NCBI RefSeq assembly: GCF_034674885.1
Contig: NZ_JAUCDS010000007.1
Coordinates: 1-64,000 of the forward strand
Direction of reading: 5' to 3'
DNA length: 64,000 nucleotides
Origin: Castellaniella sp034674885
GTDB lineage: Bacteria > Pseudomonadota > Gammaproteobacteria > Burkholderiales > Burkholderiaceae_B
The notes under the pieces were generated by a model, which was not told where the DNA came from, did no database searches, and saw only the letters and a list, made by a program, of their open reading frames with translations. Made by a program: the position numbers and the translations under genes. Of this stretch, positions 1 through 7,969 are shown piece after piece (the stretch's first letter is position 1; the number at the start of each line of letters is the position of its first letter).

Positions 1-162
1 GTTAACCCTAAGTGCCCTGCGGCGAAGAGACCGAACTATAGCACAGCTTTTTTGCGCCGCGCAAGTCGGGCAGAAAATAAATTTCAGGCTGATCGATCCG
101 CCTGGACTCCGCCTCTATATAGCGATGCCTTATGTCCATATAAGGGACCGCCACGGCCCCAA
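1..162. other. left edge, no gene recognised
   Basis: This stretch lies downstream of the Lrp-type gene stop codon. I see no open frame with family features here. It is more AT-rich than the coding DNA around it and may hold an upstream gene's 3' region or a promoter for a gene outside the window. Confidence 0.4.
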
Positions 163-663
163 CTACATCAGGGGCTCGTCCGTCAGGGCGACGGGCAGTT
201 CGGTGGTTTCCTTGATCGAGCGCAGGGCGAAACTGCTGCGGATGTCGACCACGGCCGGGTGGCGCATCAGGATATCCATTGCGAACCGCGAAAAGGCGGA
301 CAAGTCGGACACCTGCACGCGCAACAGATAATCCATATCGCCGGACATGGCATAGCACTGCGTGACTTCGGGCCAGCCCTGCACGTCCTGCGCGAAACCA
401 GTGATTGCGCTGTGTTCTGCCCGCTGGGACTTGTCCAGGCGCACCGAGATATATGCCAGCAGGCCCAAGCCCAGACGCGCCGGCTCGACCAGCGCCACAT
501 AGCGGCGGATATAGCCCTGTTCTTCCAGGCGTTTGACACGGCGCAGGCAGGGGCTGGGCGACAGGTCGACCCGCTGGGCGAGCTCTTGGTTGCTGATGCG
601 GCCATCCTGCTGCAGATACATCAGGAGGAGTCGATCGGTCTGGTCCAGGTCCTCGGGCGTCAT
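163..663 (-). CDS. Lrp/AsnC family transcriptional regulator
   Basis: A 166-aa protein of typical Lrp/AsnC length. The N-terminal winged helix-turn-helix is visible at about residues 5-60 (LDQTDRLLLMYLQQDGRISN, then ELAQRVDLSPSPCLRRVKRL), followed by the C-terminal RAM/AsnC ligand-binding domain. The ATG at 663 is chosen because the domain begins at residue 4; the open frame runs further upstream but that part has no domain character. It is divergent from the membrane protein at 848, so it may control that gene, itself, or an amino-acid pathway elsewhere. The ligand cannot be read from sequence. Confidence 0.9.
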   Translation of the reverse strand: MTPEDLDQTDRLLLMYLQQDGRISNQELAQRVDLSPSPCLRRVKRLEEQGYIRRYVALVEPARLGLGLLAYISVRLDKSQRAEHSAITGFAQDVQGWPEVTQCYAMSGDMDYLLRVQVSDLSAFSRFAMDILMRHPAVVDIRSSFALRSIKETTELPVALTDEPLM

Positions 664-847
664 GGGCTTCCGGTATGAATCAAGAATCGATGAGGTCCTC
701 AGAATAGAGGCAGGAGGCCCGCTCTGGCAAACCGGGCCGATCCCGGGATGGACGCTTCTCTCCGGCGCACACGCGCGCCGCTTACAATTCCAGCATCTAC
801 CGGCGCACAGACCGGACCCACGGACCGATGCTCTTTCCCGCTGCGTC

Positions 848-1834
848 ATGATTCTTCATTACCTGAACACCATCCGCCAGCGCAGCACACGCATGTTCAT
901 GACGATCGCCCGCATCATGGTGCCCGTCATGGTCATCGTCTATGTGGCGGACCGATTCGGCCTGGTACGGCTGGCCGGTGAAGCCCTGGCGCCGGTAATG
1001 GCGCTGCTGGGACTGCCACCGCAGGCGGGCATCATCTGGGCCACCACCATCATCACCAACATCTATGGCGGCATGGCGTCGATGGCTGCGCTGTCCGACA
1101 GCCTGCAGATGAACGTCGCCCAGGTCAGCGCGCTGGGCGCCATGATGCTGTTTGCTCACAATGTGCCGACCGAGCAATCCGTGGTGCGCCGCGCAGGCGC
1201 CAGCGCCCTGGTGACGGGCGGGCTGCGGGTGGCGGTCGGCCTGCTGTACGGCACCGCCGTCACCTGGATCTGCCAAGCCATGGGCTGGCTGCAGGATCCC
1301 GTCTCGTTTGCCTGGATGAGCCAGGATGCCGGGCTGACCCAGGGGCCGCCGGATGTCGCGACCTGGTTGCTGTCCACTGTTCAATCCCTGCTGCTGGTGC
1401 TGGTCGTGATCATCGGCATGGTGATTCTGCTGGACCTGCTGGAGCGTCTGAGAATCACGCGCCTGGTGACGCGCCTGCTGACCCCTGTGCTGCGGCTGTC
1501 GGGACTGGAAGAACGCGCGGCGCCGCTGACCACGGTAGGGGTGCTGCTGGGCCTGGCATACGGTGGCGCCCTGATCATCGAGGCTGCGGAACGCGAAGGC
1601 TTCAGTCCGCGCACGCGCCTGCTGGCCCTGTCCTGGCTGTCGCTGTGTCACGCATTGATCGAAGACACTCTGTTGATCCTGGCGCTGGGCGCCAACATCT
1701 GGGTGATCCTGGTCTGGCGCGGGCTGCTGACCCTGGGCATTCTGGCGGTGATCGCAGCGCTGACGCAGCCGCACACGCGCTGGGGCAGGCATCTGGCGGC
1801 CCGCGCGGCCAGCCCATCGCCTCCGACGGACTGA
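848..1834 (+). CDS. nucleoside recognition (Gate) domain membrane protein
   Basis: A 328-aa polytopic inner-membrane protein with about eight hydrophobic segments. Two Gate-type halves are apparent: one around residues 25-130 (VMALLGLPPQAG, TNIYGGMASM) and a second from about 180 on (LLVLVVIIGMVILLDLLERL, GLAYGGALIIEAAE). The Gate fold occurs in concentrative nucleoside transporters and in SpmA/SpmB-type proteins of unknown substrate. The frame stays open upstream, but the ATG at 848 starts directly before the first amphipathic helix. It is divergent from the Lrp-type regulator, 184 nt away. The substrate is unknown. Confidence 0.75.
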   Translation: MILHYLNTIRQRSTRMFMTIARIMVPVMVIVYVADRFGLVRLAGEALAPVMALLGLPPQAGIIWATTIITNIYGGMASMAALSDSLQMNVAQVSALGAMMLFAHNVPTEQSVVRRAGASALVTGGLRVAVGLLYGTAVTWICQAMGWLQDPVSFAWMSQDAGLTQGPPDVATWLLSTVQSLLLVLVVIIGMVILLDLLERLRITRLVTRLLTPVLRLSGLEERAAPLTTVGVLLGLAYGGALIIEAAEREGFSPRTRLLALSWLSLCHALIEDTLLILALGANIWVILVWRGLLTLGILAVIAALTQPHTRWGRHLAARAASPSPPTD

Positions 1835-1993
1835 TGCCGCCCCGAACATTCTTCCTGCCAAGTTTGCCCTAAACCCCTGCCTATGATGTAATCGCATGCT
1901 GATTGCCCGCACCCCTTGACAAGGAGCGCAAGGCCGGAATGGCTTTCCGATCTCGCTGCATCATCGGGACGGCGCATCGCATTCGAGGTCATC

Positions 1994-3115
1994 ATGAACG
2001 CTGCCAATCCCGCCCGAAACCCTGATTCCATGATCCCCGTCACCGTGCTGACGGGGTTCCTGGGCGCGGGCAAAACCACGCTGCTGCGCCGCATCCTTAC
2101 AGAATTCCACGGCCAGCGCATCGCCGTCATCGAAAACGAATTCGGCGAGGAAAACATCGACAACGACCTGCTGGTGCAGGACCGCGACGAGCAGATCGTC
2201 GAACTGAGCAACGGCTGCGTCTGCTGCACGGTGCGCGGCGACCTGATCCGCACCCTGAACGACCTGGCTGCCCGCCGCAAGGCCGGCGGCCCGCAGTTCG
2301 ACCGCGTCATCATCGAAACCACCGGCATGGCCAACCCCGGTCCGGTGTGCCAGACCTTCTTCATGGACGACGACATTGCCGAGACCTACCGGCTGGACGC
2401 CGTCATCACCGTGGTCGACGCCAAGCACGGCATGGCCACGCTGGACCGCCAGGAAGAAGCCCAGCGTCAGGTCGGTTTCGCCGACCGCATCCTGATTTCC
2501 AAGAAAGACCTGGTCAATGAGGCCGACTACGAGGCCCTGCGCGCCCGCCTGGTGCGCATCAACCCCCGCGCCTCGATCACGCCGGTGCATTTCGGCGAAA
2601 CCGACCTGAATACCCTGCTGGACGTCAGCGGCTTCGACCTGGACGCCATCCTGGACATCGACCCCGCCTTCCTGGCGGAAGAAGACGCCCATGATCATGA
2701 CCATGGTCACGACCACGACCACGACCACGATCACGACCACGATCACGACGAGGACGGCCACGCCTGCGGGGCGGGCTGCACCCACGACCACCACGATCAC
2801 CACCACGCCCACCACAGCGACGACATCGGCGCCTTCGTGTTCCGCTCCAACAAGGCGTTCGACCCGGAACGCCTGGAAGACTTTCTGGGCGGCATCGTCC
2901 AGGTCTACGGACCGGACCTGCTGCGCTACAAAGGCATCCTGTACATCAAGGGCATCAACCGCCGCATGGTGTTCCAGGGCGTGCACATGATGATGGGCGC
3001 CGAACCCGGTTCGCCGTGGAAAGCCAGTGAAAAACCGAATACCCGGCTGGTATTCATCGGCCGTAAACTGCCTCAAGACATCTTTACTCAGGGGCTCGAA
3101 CAATGCCTGGCCTGA
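1994..3115 (+). CDS. COG0523/CobW-family metallochaperone GTPase with His-rich loop
   Basis: A 373-aa G3E GTPase. The P-loop GFLGAGKTT is at about residues 20-28 and the metal-binding CxCC motif is in NGCVCCTVRGD near residue 75. The CobW C-terminal domain covers the last 100 residues. Between them, about residues 230-275, is a dense run of alternating His and Asp that includes a CGAGC motif, typical of zinc-handling COG0523 members. The ATG at 1994 is chosen over an in-frame upstream extension because it lies just before the conserved IPVTVLTGF start. The next gene is dksA, 78 nt downstream. It likely delivers zinc or buffers metal in the cytoplasm; the client protein is not shown. Confidence 0.9.
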   Translation: MNAANPARNPDSMIPVTVLTGFLGAGKTTLLRRILTEFHGQRIAVIENEFGEENIDNDLLVQDRDEQIVELSNGCVCCTVRGDLIRTLNDLAARRKAGGPQFDRVIIETTGMANPGPVCQTFFMDDDIAETYRLDAVITVVDAKHGMATLDRQEEAQRQVGFADRILISKKDLVNEADYEALRARLVRINPRASITPVHFGETDLNTLLDVSGFDLDAILDIDPAFLAEEDAHDHDHGHDHDHDHDHDHDHDEDGHACGAGCTHDHHDHHHAHHSDDIGAFVFRSNKAFDPERLEDFLGGIVQVYGPDLLRYKGILYIKGINRRMVFQGVHMMMGAEPGSPWKASEKPNTRLVFIGRKLPQDIFTQGLEQCLA

Positions 3116-3193
3116 CCGCCCACCCCACGCTGCCCCGCTGTACTTTCGGGATGCGGACGACAGGCCCCGGCACATAATAAGGAAGGACACAAC

Positions 3194-3634
3194 ATGGCTA
3201 GCAAATCCAGCACCAAATCGGCAGCCAAGACCCTGACCGAAAAGGAACTGTTGGCGATGCCTGAACGGGACTACATGAACGATGCCCAGCTCGCCTTCTT
3301 TCGGGATCGCCTGCATCAGCTCGAACATGAAATCCTGACCAATGCAGGCGCCACCACGGAAAACCTGCGCGAAACCCAGTACGTGCCGGACCCGGCCGAC
3401 CGGGCCACGATCGAGGAAGAACACGCGCTGGAACTGCGTACCCGCGACCGCGAACGCAAGCTGCTGAAAAAGGTTCAGCAATCCATCGCCCGGATCGACT
3501 CCGGCGAATATGGCTGGTGCGAAGAAACCGGCGAACCCATCGGCATTCCCCGCCTGCTGGCGCGCCCCACGGCCACCTTGTCCCTGGAAGCCCAGGAACG
3601 CCGCGAAATGCGCCAGAAGCTCTACGGCGACTGA
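3194..3634 (+). CDS. dksA: RNA polymerase-binding transcription factor DksA (cysteine-poor finger)
   Basis: A 146-aa protein with the coiled-coil and C-terminal finger of DksA. It works with ppGpp in the RNA polymerase secondary channel during the stringent response. The finger reads CEETGEPIGIPRLLARPTATL followed by SLEAQE, so only the first of the four classical zinc cysteines remains; the others are Thr, Ser and Ala. This pattern is known in alpha- and betaproteobacterial DksA proteins that fold without zinc. The RBS AAGGAAGG precedes the ATG. It sits between a zinc-type COG0523 gene and hslVU and is followed by a strong terminator. Confidence 0.93.
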   Translation: MASKSSTKSAAKTLTEKELLAMPERDYMNDAQLAFFRDRLHQLEHEILTNAGATTENLRETQYVPDPADRATIEEEHALELRTRDRERKLLKKVQQSIARIDSGEYGWCEETGEPIGIPRLLARPTATLSLEAQERREMRQKLYGD

Positions 3635-3662
3635 CCCCGGGCGCCAGTGCGCGCCCGACACG

Positions 3663-3702
3663 ACGGCTCCAGCCCTTACCGGCACAGGAGCCGTTTTTCT
3701 TT
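3663..3702 (+). terminator. rho-independent terminator of dksA
   Basis: A perfect 8-bp stem, ACGGCTCC (3663-3670) with GGAGCCGT (3687-3694), is followed directly by a T-rich tail TTTTTCTTTC. It lies 29 nt after the dksA stop and separates dksA from the hslV promoter. Confidence 0.85.
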
Positions 3703-3746
3703 CATGCCCTCATCGCGCGTTGCACGCCCCTGCCTGAAAGGCGAGG

Positions 3747-3775
3747 CTTGAATTCCGCCGCCGCCATCCCCATCT
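3747..3775 (+). promoter_or_regulatory. sigma-32 (heat-shock) promoter of hslVU
   Basis: CTTGAA at 3747-3752 and CCCCATCT at 3768-3775 are separated by 15 nt. This matches the E. coli sigma-32 consensus (CTTGAAA, 11-16 nt, CCCATnT). It lies 27 nt upstream of the hslV ATG. hslVU is a known RpoH target, and rpoH is present at 39.5 kb. Confidence 0.7.
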
Positions 3776-3801
3776 GCAAGATCTTGGACCAAGAGACTGC
3801 C

Positions 3802-4335
3802 ATGGAACAATTTCACGCCACCACCATCGTCTGCGTTCGCCGCGGCAATGACGTCGCCCTGGGCGGCGACGGCCAGGTCACGCTGGGCAACATCGTCATC
3901 AAGGGCACAGCCCGCAAGATCCGCCGCCTGTATCACGACAAGGTGCTGGCCGGTTTCGCCGGCGCCACGGCCGATGCCTTCACGCTGCAGGAACGCTTCG
4001 AGGCCAAGCTGGAAAAACACCAGGGCCACCTGATGCGCGCAGCCGTCGAGCTGACCCGCGACTGGCGCACCGACCGGGTGCTGCGCAGGCTGGAAGCCAT
4101 GCTGATCGTCGCGGATCACGAACACACCCTGATCCTGACCGGCAACGGCGACGTCCTGGAACCGGAACACGGCATCGCCGCCATCGGTTCCGGGGGTGCC
4201 TATGCGCAATCCGCCGCCCGCGCCCTGCTGGACGCCACCGAGATGACACCGGCCGAGATCGTCAAGAAATCCCTGGAAATCGCCGGGGACCTGTGCATCT
4301 ACACCAACCAGAACCACATCGTCGAAACCCTATAA
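3802..4335 (+). CDS. hslV: ATP-dependent protease subunit HslV
   Basis: A 177-aa N-terminal nucleophile hydrolase, the proteolytic core of the HslVU (ClpQY) complex that degrades misfolded and regulatory proteins in the cytoplasm. The N-terminus MEQFHATTIVCVRR implies removal of a short propeptide to expose the catalytic Thr; E. coli HslV loses only Met. The conserved GGDGQVTLG and TGNGDVLEPE stretches are present. The ATG at 3802 gives the usual family length. It lies 8 nt upstream of hslU and behind a sigma-32-like promoter. Confidence 0.96.
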   Translation: MEQFHATTIVCVRRGNDVALGGDGQVTLGNIVIKGTARKIRRLYHDKVLAGFAGATADAFTLQERFEAKLEKHQGHLMRAAVELTRDWRTDRVLRRLEAMLIVADHEHTLILTGNGDVLEPEHGIAAIGSGGAYAQSAARALLDATEMTPAEIVKKSLEIAGDLCIYTNQNHIVETL

Positions 4336-4343
4336 GGCCCGCC

Positions 4344-5675
4344 ATGTCCGCCACACCCATGACCCCCCGGGAAATCGTCTCGGAACTGGACAAGAACATC
4401 GTCGGCCAGGACAAGGCCAAGCGCTCCGTCGCAGTGGCCCTGCGCAACCGCTGGCGCCGCCAGCAGGTCGCCGAGCCCCTGCGCCACGAGATCGTCCCCA
4501 AGAACATCCTGATGATCGGCCCGACCGGCGTTGGCAAGACCGAAATCGCCCGCCGCCTGGCCCGCCTGGCCAACGCGCCCTTCATCAAGATCGAGGCCAC
4601 GAAATTCACGGAGGTCGGCTATGTGGGCCGCGACGTGGACACCATCGTGCGCGATCTGGTGGACGTCGCCATCAAGCAGGTGCGCGAAACCGAAACGCGC
4701 CGCGTGCGCACCCAGGCCGAGGACGCCGCCGAAGACCGCATCCTGGACGCCCTGCTGCCCCCGTCGCGCAACGCCCAGGGCGAGCCCGAACGCGAGGAAA
4801 CCAACACCCGCCAGGTGTTCCGCAAACGCCTGCGCGAAGGCAAGCTGGACGAGACCCAGATCGACATCGAGATCGCCCAGACGCCAGCGCACATGGAAAT
4901 CATGGCGCCGCCGGGCATGGAGGAAATGACCGAGCAGCTGCGCGGCATGTTCGCCGGCATGTCGCAGGGCAAGACCAAGACCCGCAAGCTGTCAGTCAAG
5001 GAAGCATTCCGCCTGCTGACCGAAGAGGAAGCCGCCCGCCGAATCAACGAGGAAGACCTGCGCACGCAGGCCGTCACGCTGGCCGAGCAGCACGGCATCG
5101 TCTTTCTGGACGAAATCGACAAGATCGCCACGCGCCAGGAGGCCGGCGGATCCGATGTATCCCGCCAGGGCGTGCAGCGCGATCTGCTGCCGCTGGTCGA
5201 AGGCACATCCGTGAACACCAAATACGGCATGGTCCACACCGACCACATCCTGTTCATCGCCTCGGGCGCCTTTCACCTGTCGCGGCCGTCAGACCTGATC
5301 CCGGAACTGCAGGGGCGCTTTCCGATCCGGGTGGAACTGGATTCCCTGAGCACGGACGATTTCGTGCGCATCCTGAGCGCCACCGACGCATCCCTGACCA
5401 AACAATACAGCGCCCTGATGGCCACGGAAGACGTCACCCTGGAATTCACCGAGGACGGCATCCGCCGGATGGCCGAGCTGGCCTTCGAAGTCAACGAGCG
5501 TACGGAAAACATCGGCGCCCGCCGCCTGTACACCATCATGGAAAAGCTGCTGGAAGACCTGTCGTTCGAGGCGGCCAGCCCAGGATCGCAATCCGTGGTG
5601 ATCGACGCCGACTACGTCAACGACAAGCTGTCGGAAACCGCCGGCAGCCAGGACCTGGCCCGCTACGTGCTGTAG
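4344..5675 (+). CDS. hslU: ATP-dependent protease ATPase subunit HslU
   Basis: A 443-aa AAA+ unfoldase, the normal length for HslU. Walker A GPTGVGKTE is at residues 59-67 and Walker B IVFLDEIDK is near residue 255. The inserted I-domain lies between them, with the sensor/arginine region after it. The C-terminal tail ends LARYVL, the segment that docks into HslV to activate it. Start and spacing (8 nt after hslV) indicate a two-gene operon. A GC-rich terminator follows 39 nt downstream. Confidence 0.97.
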   Translation: MSATPMTPREIVSELDKNIVGQDKAKRSVAVALRNRWRRQQVAEPLRHEIVPKNILMIGPTGVGKTEIARRLARLANAPFIKIEATKFTEVGYVGRDVDTIVRDLVDVAIKQVRETETRRVRTQAEDAAEDRILDALLPPSRNAQGEPEREETNTRQVFRKRLREGKLDETQIDIEIAQTPAHMEIMAPPGMEEMTEQLRGMFAGMSQGKTKTRKLSVKEAFRLLTEEEAARRINEEDLRTQAVTLAEQHGIVFLDEIDKIATRQEAGGSDVSRQGVQRDLLPLVEGTSVNTKYGMVHTDHILFIASGAFHLSRPSDLIPELQGRFPIRVELDSLSTDDFVRILSATDASLTKQYSALMATEDVTLEFTEDGIRRMAELAFEVNERTENIGARRLYTIMEKLLEDLSFEAASPGSQSVVIDADYVNDKLSETAGSQDLARYVL

Positions 5676-5714
5676 CCGCCGCAGCCTTCGATCTGGCTGG
5701 CTCCGGCCCGACCA

Positions 5715-5749
5715 CCCCGCCACGGGCTGCGCGCCCCGGCGGGGTTTTT
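5715..5749 (+). terminator. rho-independent terminator after hslU
   Basis: Stem CCCCGCC (5715-5721) pairs with GGCGGGG (5738-5744), followed by TTTTT. The tail abuts the stop codon of the converging CusF-like gene, so the structure serves the hslU end of a convergent pair. Confidence 0.8.
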
Positions 5750-6105
5750 CATTTCTTTTTCAGCGCAGTGATCTGGTATTGGCCGCTGGCGCGCTGCGCC
5801 GTGAAGTCCACTGTGTCACCCGCCGCAATACCCCGCAGCAGGGCGGGATCCAGGTGATAGACCAGGGTCATGGCGGGCAGGTCCAGTTTGCTGATCGCCC
5901 CGTGGCGGATGGCGATCTTGCCGGCGGCGGCATCGACGCGCACGACCTGGCCGCTGGCCTGGGCCTGCACCGGCTGGGCCTGGGCCGCCGCCAGGGGCGG
6001 CCAGGCCAGCGCGGCCGGCAGCACGAGGGCGCACAGGGCCGCACAGGGGCCGGCCCAGCGCAAGGCGGCCAGAAGATTCAGGATGCGCAAGGCACGAAAA
6101 CGCAT
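5749..6105 (-). CDS. CusF-like periplasmic copper-binding domain protein
   Basis: A 118-aa exported protein. An N-terminal signal peptide of about 42 residues ends in an Ala-rich AAAQAQ region. The mature part is a small OB-fold of the CusF type: GQVVRVDAAAGKIAIRHG followed by LDLPAMTLVY. CusF binds Cu(I) with His36, Met47, Met49 and Trp44 (E. coli numbering). Here the equivalent His and first Met are present, but the Trp and second Met positions read Leu. It therefore may bind metal differently or weakly. GGAG lies 9-10 nt before the ATG. There is no copper efflux operon beside it. Confidence 0.75.
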   Translation of the reverse strand: MRFRALRILNLLAALRWAGPCAALCALVLPAALAWPPLAAAQAQPVQAQASGQVVRVDAAAGKIAIRHGAISKLDLPAMTLVYHLDPALLRGIAAGDTVDFTAQRASGQYQITALKKK

Positions 6106-6156
6106 GGGCTACACTCCCGTTTGTTGATTCAAGCATACCGCGAAACAGAGTTCATC

Positions 6157-6663
6157 TTGCCCATCCCCGTCCCCGGCTACATCCTTCGGCCCGCCACCGA
6201 GTCCGACATCCCGGCCATCCACGCCCTGATGCTCGAAATGGCTGTCTTCGAGAAACTGACCGATATCTTCAAGGCCAGCCACGACAGCCTGCGCGCCAGC
6301 TTCTTTGGCCCCGAGCCCGCTGCGCGGTGCCTGGTGATCACGACGGAATCCGCCCCGGACACGGCGATCGCCTACATCATGTGGTTTCACAACTATTCCA
6401 GTTTCCTGGATCGGCGCGGCCTGTATCTGGAAGATGTCTACATCTCGCCAGCCCATCGGGGGCAAGGCCTGGGCGGCTGGGTGTTGAAGCACCTGGCGGC
6501 CATGGCGGTGGAACTGGGCTGCGGCCGATTCGAATGGGTGGTGCTGGACTGGAACCAGAACGCCATCGATTTCTACAAGCATCACGGCGGCGAGATCCTG
6601 GACGACTGGCGCGTCGTGCGCGTGACCGGCGAGGCCCTGCAGCGCCTGGCGGCGCAAGACTGA
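6157..6663 (+). CDS. GNAT acetyltransferase, spermidine/diamine N-acetyltransferase-like
   Basis: About 168 aa, GNAT fold. The acetyl-CoA motif A is RGQGLGGWVLKHL, preceded by GLYLEDVYISPAH and followed by WNQNAIDFYKHHG, which resembles eukaryotic-type SSAT (diamine acetyltransferase) more than E. coli SpeG. It would transfer acetyl from acetyl-CoA to a polyamine or similar amine. No ATG is available before the domain; TTG at 6157 is the best start, with TTG at 6121 or 6124 as alternatives. It probably forms a unit with the adenosyltransferase 31 nt downstream. The substrate assignment is inference. Confidence 0.8.
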   Translation: MPIPVPGYILRPATESDIPAIHALMLEMAVFEKLTDIFKASHDSLRASFFGPEPAARCLVITTESAPDTAIAYIMWFHNYSSFLDRRGLYLEDVYISPAHRGQGLGGWVLKHLAAMAVELGCGRFEWVVLDWNQNAIDFYKHHGGEILDDWRVVRVTGEALQRLAAQD

Positions 6664-6694
6664 AACCAACCCAATCTTCTTGCAGGAGCCCAGC

Positions 6695-7261
6695 ATGTCG
6701 ATTCGCGTCTCCATCGTATCCACCCGCACCGGCGATGACGGCACCACCGGGCTGGGCGACAAGACCCGCGTGCCCAAGGATGCCCCGCGCATCACCGCGC
6801 TGGGCGACGTGGACGAACTGAACAGCGCCATCGGGCTGTGGCGCACCACCGGCTTGCCGGAGGACGTCGATGCCTTGCTGGGTCGCATCCAGCACGACCT
6901 GTTCGATCTGGGCGGCGAACTGTGCATCCCCGGCTGGACCGCCCTGAAGGACGAGCACGTCCTGCGCCTGGACCAGGCCCTCGCCCATTACAACGAGGCC
7001 CTGGGACCGCTGAAGGAATTCATCCTGCCTGGCGGCTGCCCCGCCGCAGCCCATGCGCACATGGCGCGCACCATCGCCCGCCGCGCGGAACGGTCCGTCG
7101 TGACGCTATCCCGTCAGGACACCGTGAACCCGCCGGTGCTGCATTACCTGAACCGCCTGTCGGACCTGTGCTTCGTGCTGGCCCGCTGGCTGAACCGCGC
7201 AACAGACATCCCAGACACGCTATGGATGAGACAGGACACGAATCAGTCCCCTGCGGACTGA
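6695..7261 (+). CDS. PduO-type cob(I)alamin adenosyltransferase
   Basis: A 188-aa protein of the PduO/MMAB family that makes adenosylcobalamin from ATP and cob(I)alamin. Signature stretches are TRTGDDGTTGLGD at the N-terminus (ATP binding), GDVDELNSAIG near residue 35, and RRAERSVV plus NRLSDLCFVLAR in the C-terminal helices. GGAG lies 9 nt before the ATG. The stop codon sits inside a 10-bp inverted repeat. No cobalamin-dependent enzyme is nearby. Confidence 0.92.
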   Translation: MSIRVSIVSTRTGDDGTTGLGDKTRVPKDAPRITALGDVDELNSAIGLWRTTGLPEDVDALLGRIQHDLFDLGGELCIPGWTALKDEHVLRLDQALAHYNEALGPLKEFILPGGCPAAAHAHMARTIARRAERSVVTLSRQDTVNPPVLHYLNRLSDLCFVLARWLNRATDIPDTLWMRQDTNQSPAD

Positions 7262-7264
7262 TTC
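7240..7264 (+). terminator. hairpin overlapping the adenosyltransferase stop codon
   Basis: A perfect 10-bp inverted repeat, GAATCAGTCC (7240-7249) and GGACTGATTC (7255-7264), with a 5-nt loop. No T run follows, so it may be a transcript-stabilising or rho-dependent end rather than an intrinsic terminator. It belongs to the repeat element that continues to 7390. Confidence 0.5.
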
Positions 7265-7282
7265 GCGCCTGTCGAATCGGAG

Positions 7283-7390
7283 CGGCTTGCAAGCCGCGAG
7301 GTGGGCGATACGCCAACACGTACGGCTTGCAAGCCGCGAGGTGGACGATACGCCAACACGTACGGCTTGCAGGCCGCGAGGTGGGCGATG
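7283..7390. repeat. tandem repeat, about 2.7 copies of a 40-bp unit
   Basis: The unit starts CGGCTTGCAAGCCGCGAGGT and recurs at 7283, 7323 and 7363 with only single-base changes; the third copy is partial. Each unit contains the palindrome GGCTTGCAAGCC or a one-base variant. The flanking core at 7274-7303 is also found, inverted, at 39140-39170. Confidence 0.85.
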
Positions 7391-7393
7391 CGA

Positions 7394-7921
7394 TCAACGT
7401 TGATCGTCGGAATGCACCTGCAGGGCTTCCAGAAAGCGCGACACCATGTTGTAGGCGGCGATCGTCGCCGTCAATTCCACCAATTCGGAATCCGGAAAGT
7501 GCGCCCGGACGGCATCAAAGACGGCGTCGGGCACCTGCACCGAACGCGTCATGGCATCCGCATAGGCCAGCACGGCGGCCTGGCGATCATCGAACAGGCC
7601 TGCCGGCCATTCGGTCTGCCCCAGGACATCCAGCTGATCCTGGCGCAGACCCTCGCGCAAGGCGATGGGCGCATGCTGGTCGGCCTCGTAAGGCGCGCGG
7701 TTCAAATGGGCAATGCGCATGATCACCAGTTCGCGCACAGATCCATCCAGCCCTGACTTCTGGCGGATCGCCGTCAGGTAGCCCAGCCAGCCTTCGGCTA
7801 CCGGGGGACTGTGCAGCAGCATCTGGTACAGGTGCAGCACGCTGCCGCGTTCAGCGATGATGCGCTGGGCAAGGCCGGCGGCAGCGCCCTGCTGCAGGTC
7901 CGCATAAGACAATCGGGCCAT
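7394..7921 (-). CDS. carboxymuconolactone decarboxylase/AhpD-family protein
   Basis: A 175-aa all-helical protein of the CMD/peroxidase-related family. The conserved core is RELVIMRIAHLNRAPYEADQH. The AhpD CxxC redox pair is absent, so it is not a classical alkylhydroperoxidase; members with Tyr-Glu-x-x-x-His at this place often act on small ketoacids, lactones or peroxides. The ATG at 7921 has GGAG 8 nt upstream. It lies 48 nt downstream of the class III aminotransferase on the same strand, so it may belong to the same pathway. Confidence 0.8.
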   Translation of the reverse strand: MARLSYADLQQGAAAGLAQRIIAERGSVLHLYQMLLHSPPVAEGWLGYLTAIRQKSGLDGSVRELVIMRIAHLNRAPYEADQHAPIALREGLRQDQLDVLGQTEWPAGLFDDRQAAVLAYADAMTRSVQVPDAVFDAVRAHFPDSELVELTATIAAYNMVSRFLEALQVHSDDQR

Positions 7922-7969
7922 GGAGGTCTCCGTGAAAATGCCGGGCACGCGGCCCGGATAGGGTAAGGT

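Noticed and set aside
1865..1993. Zur box upstream of the COG0523 GTPase
   Set aside because: The AT-richer patch near 1882-1905 has no convincing palindrome of the TGTTATA type; I could not support an operator.
7283..7390. CRISPR array
   Set aside because: The whole 40-bp unit including the would-be spacer is repeated, so there are no unique spacers, and no cas genes are near.
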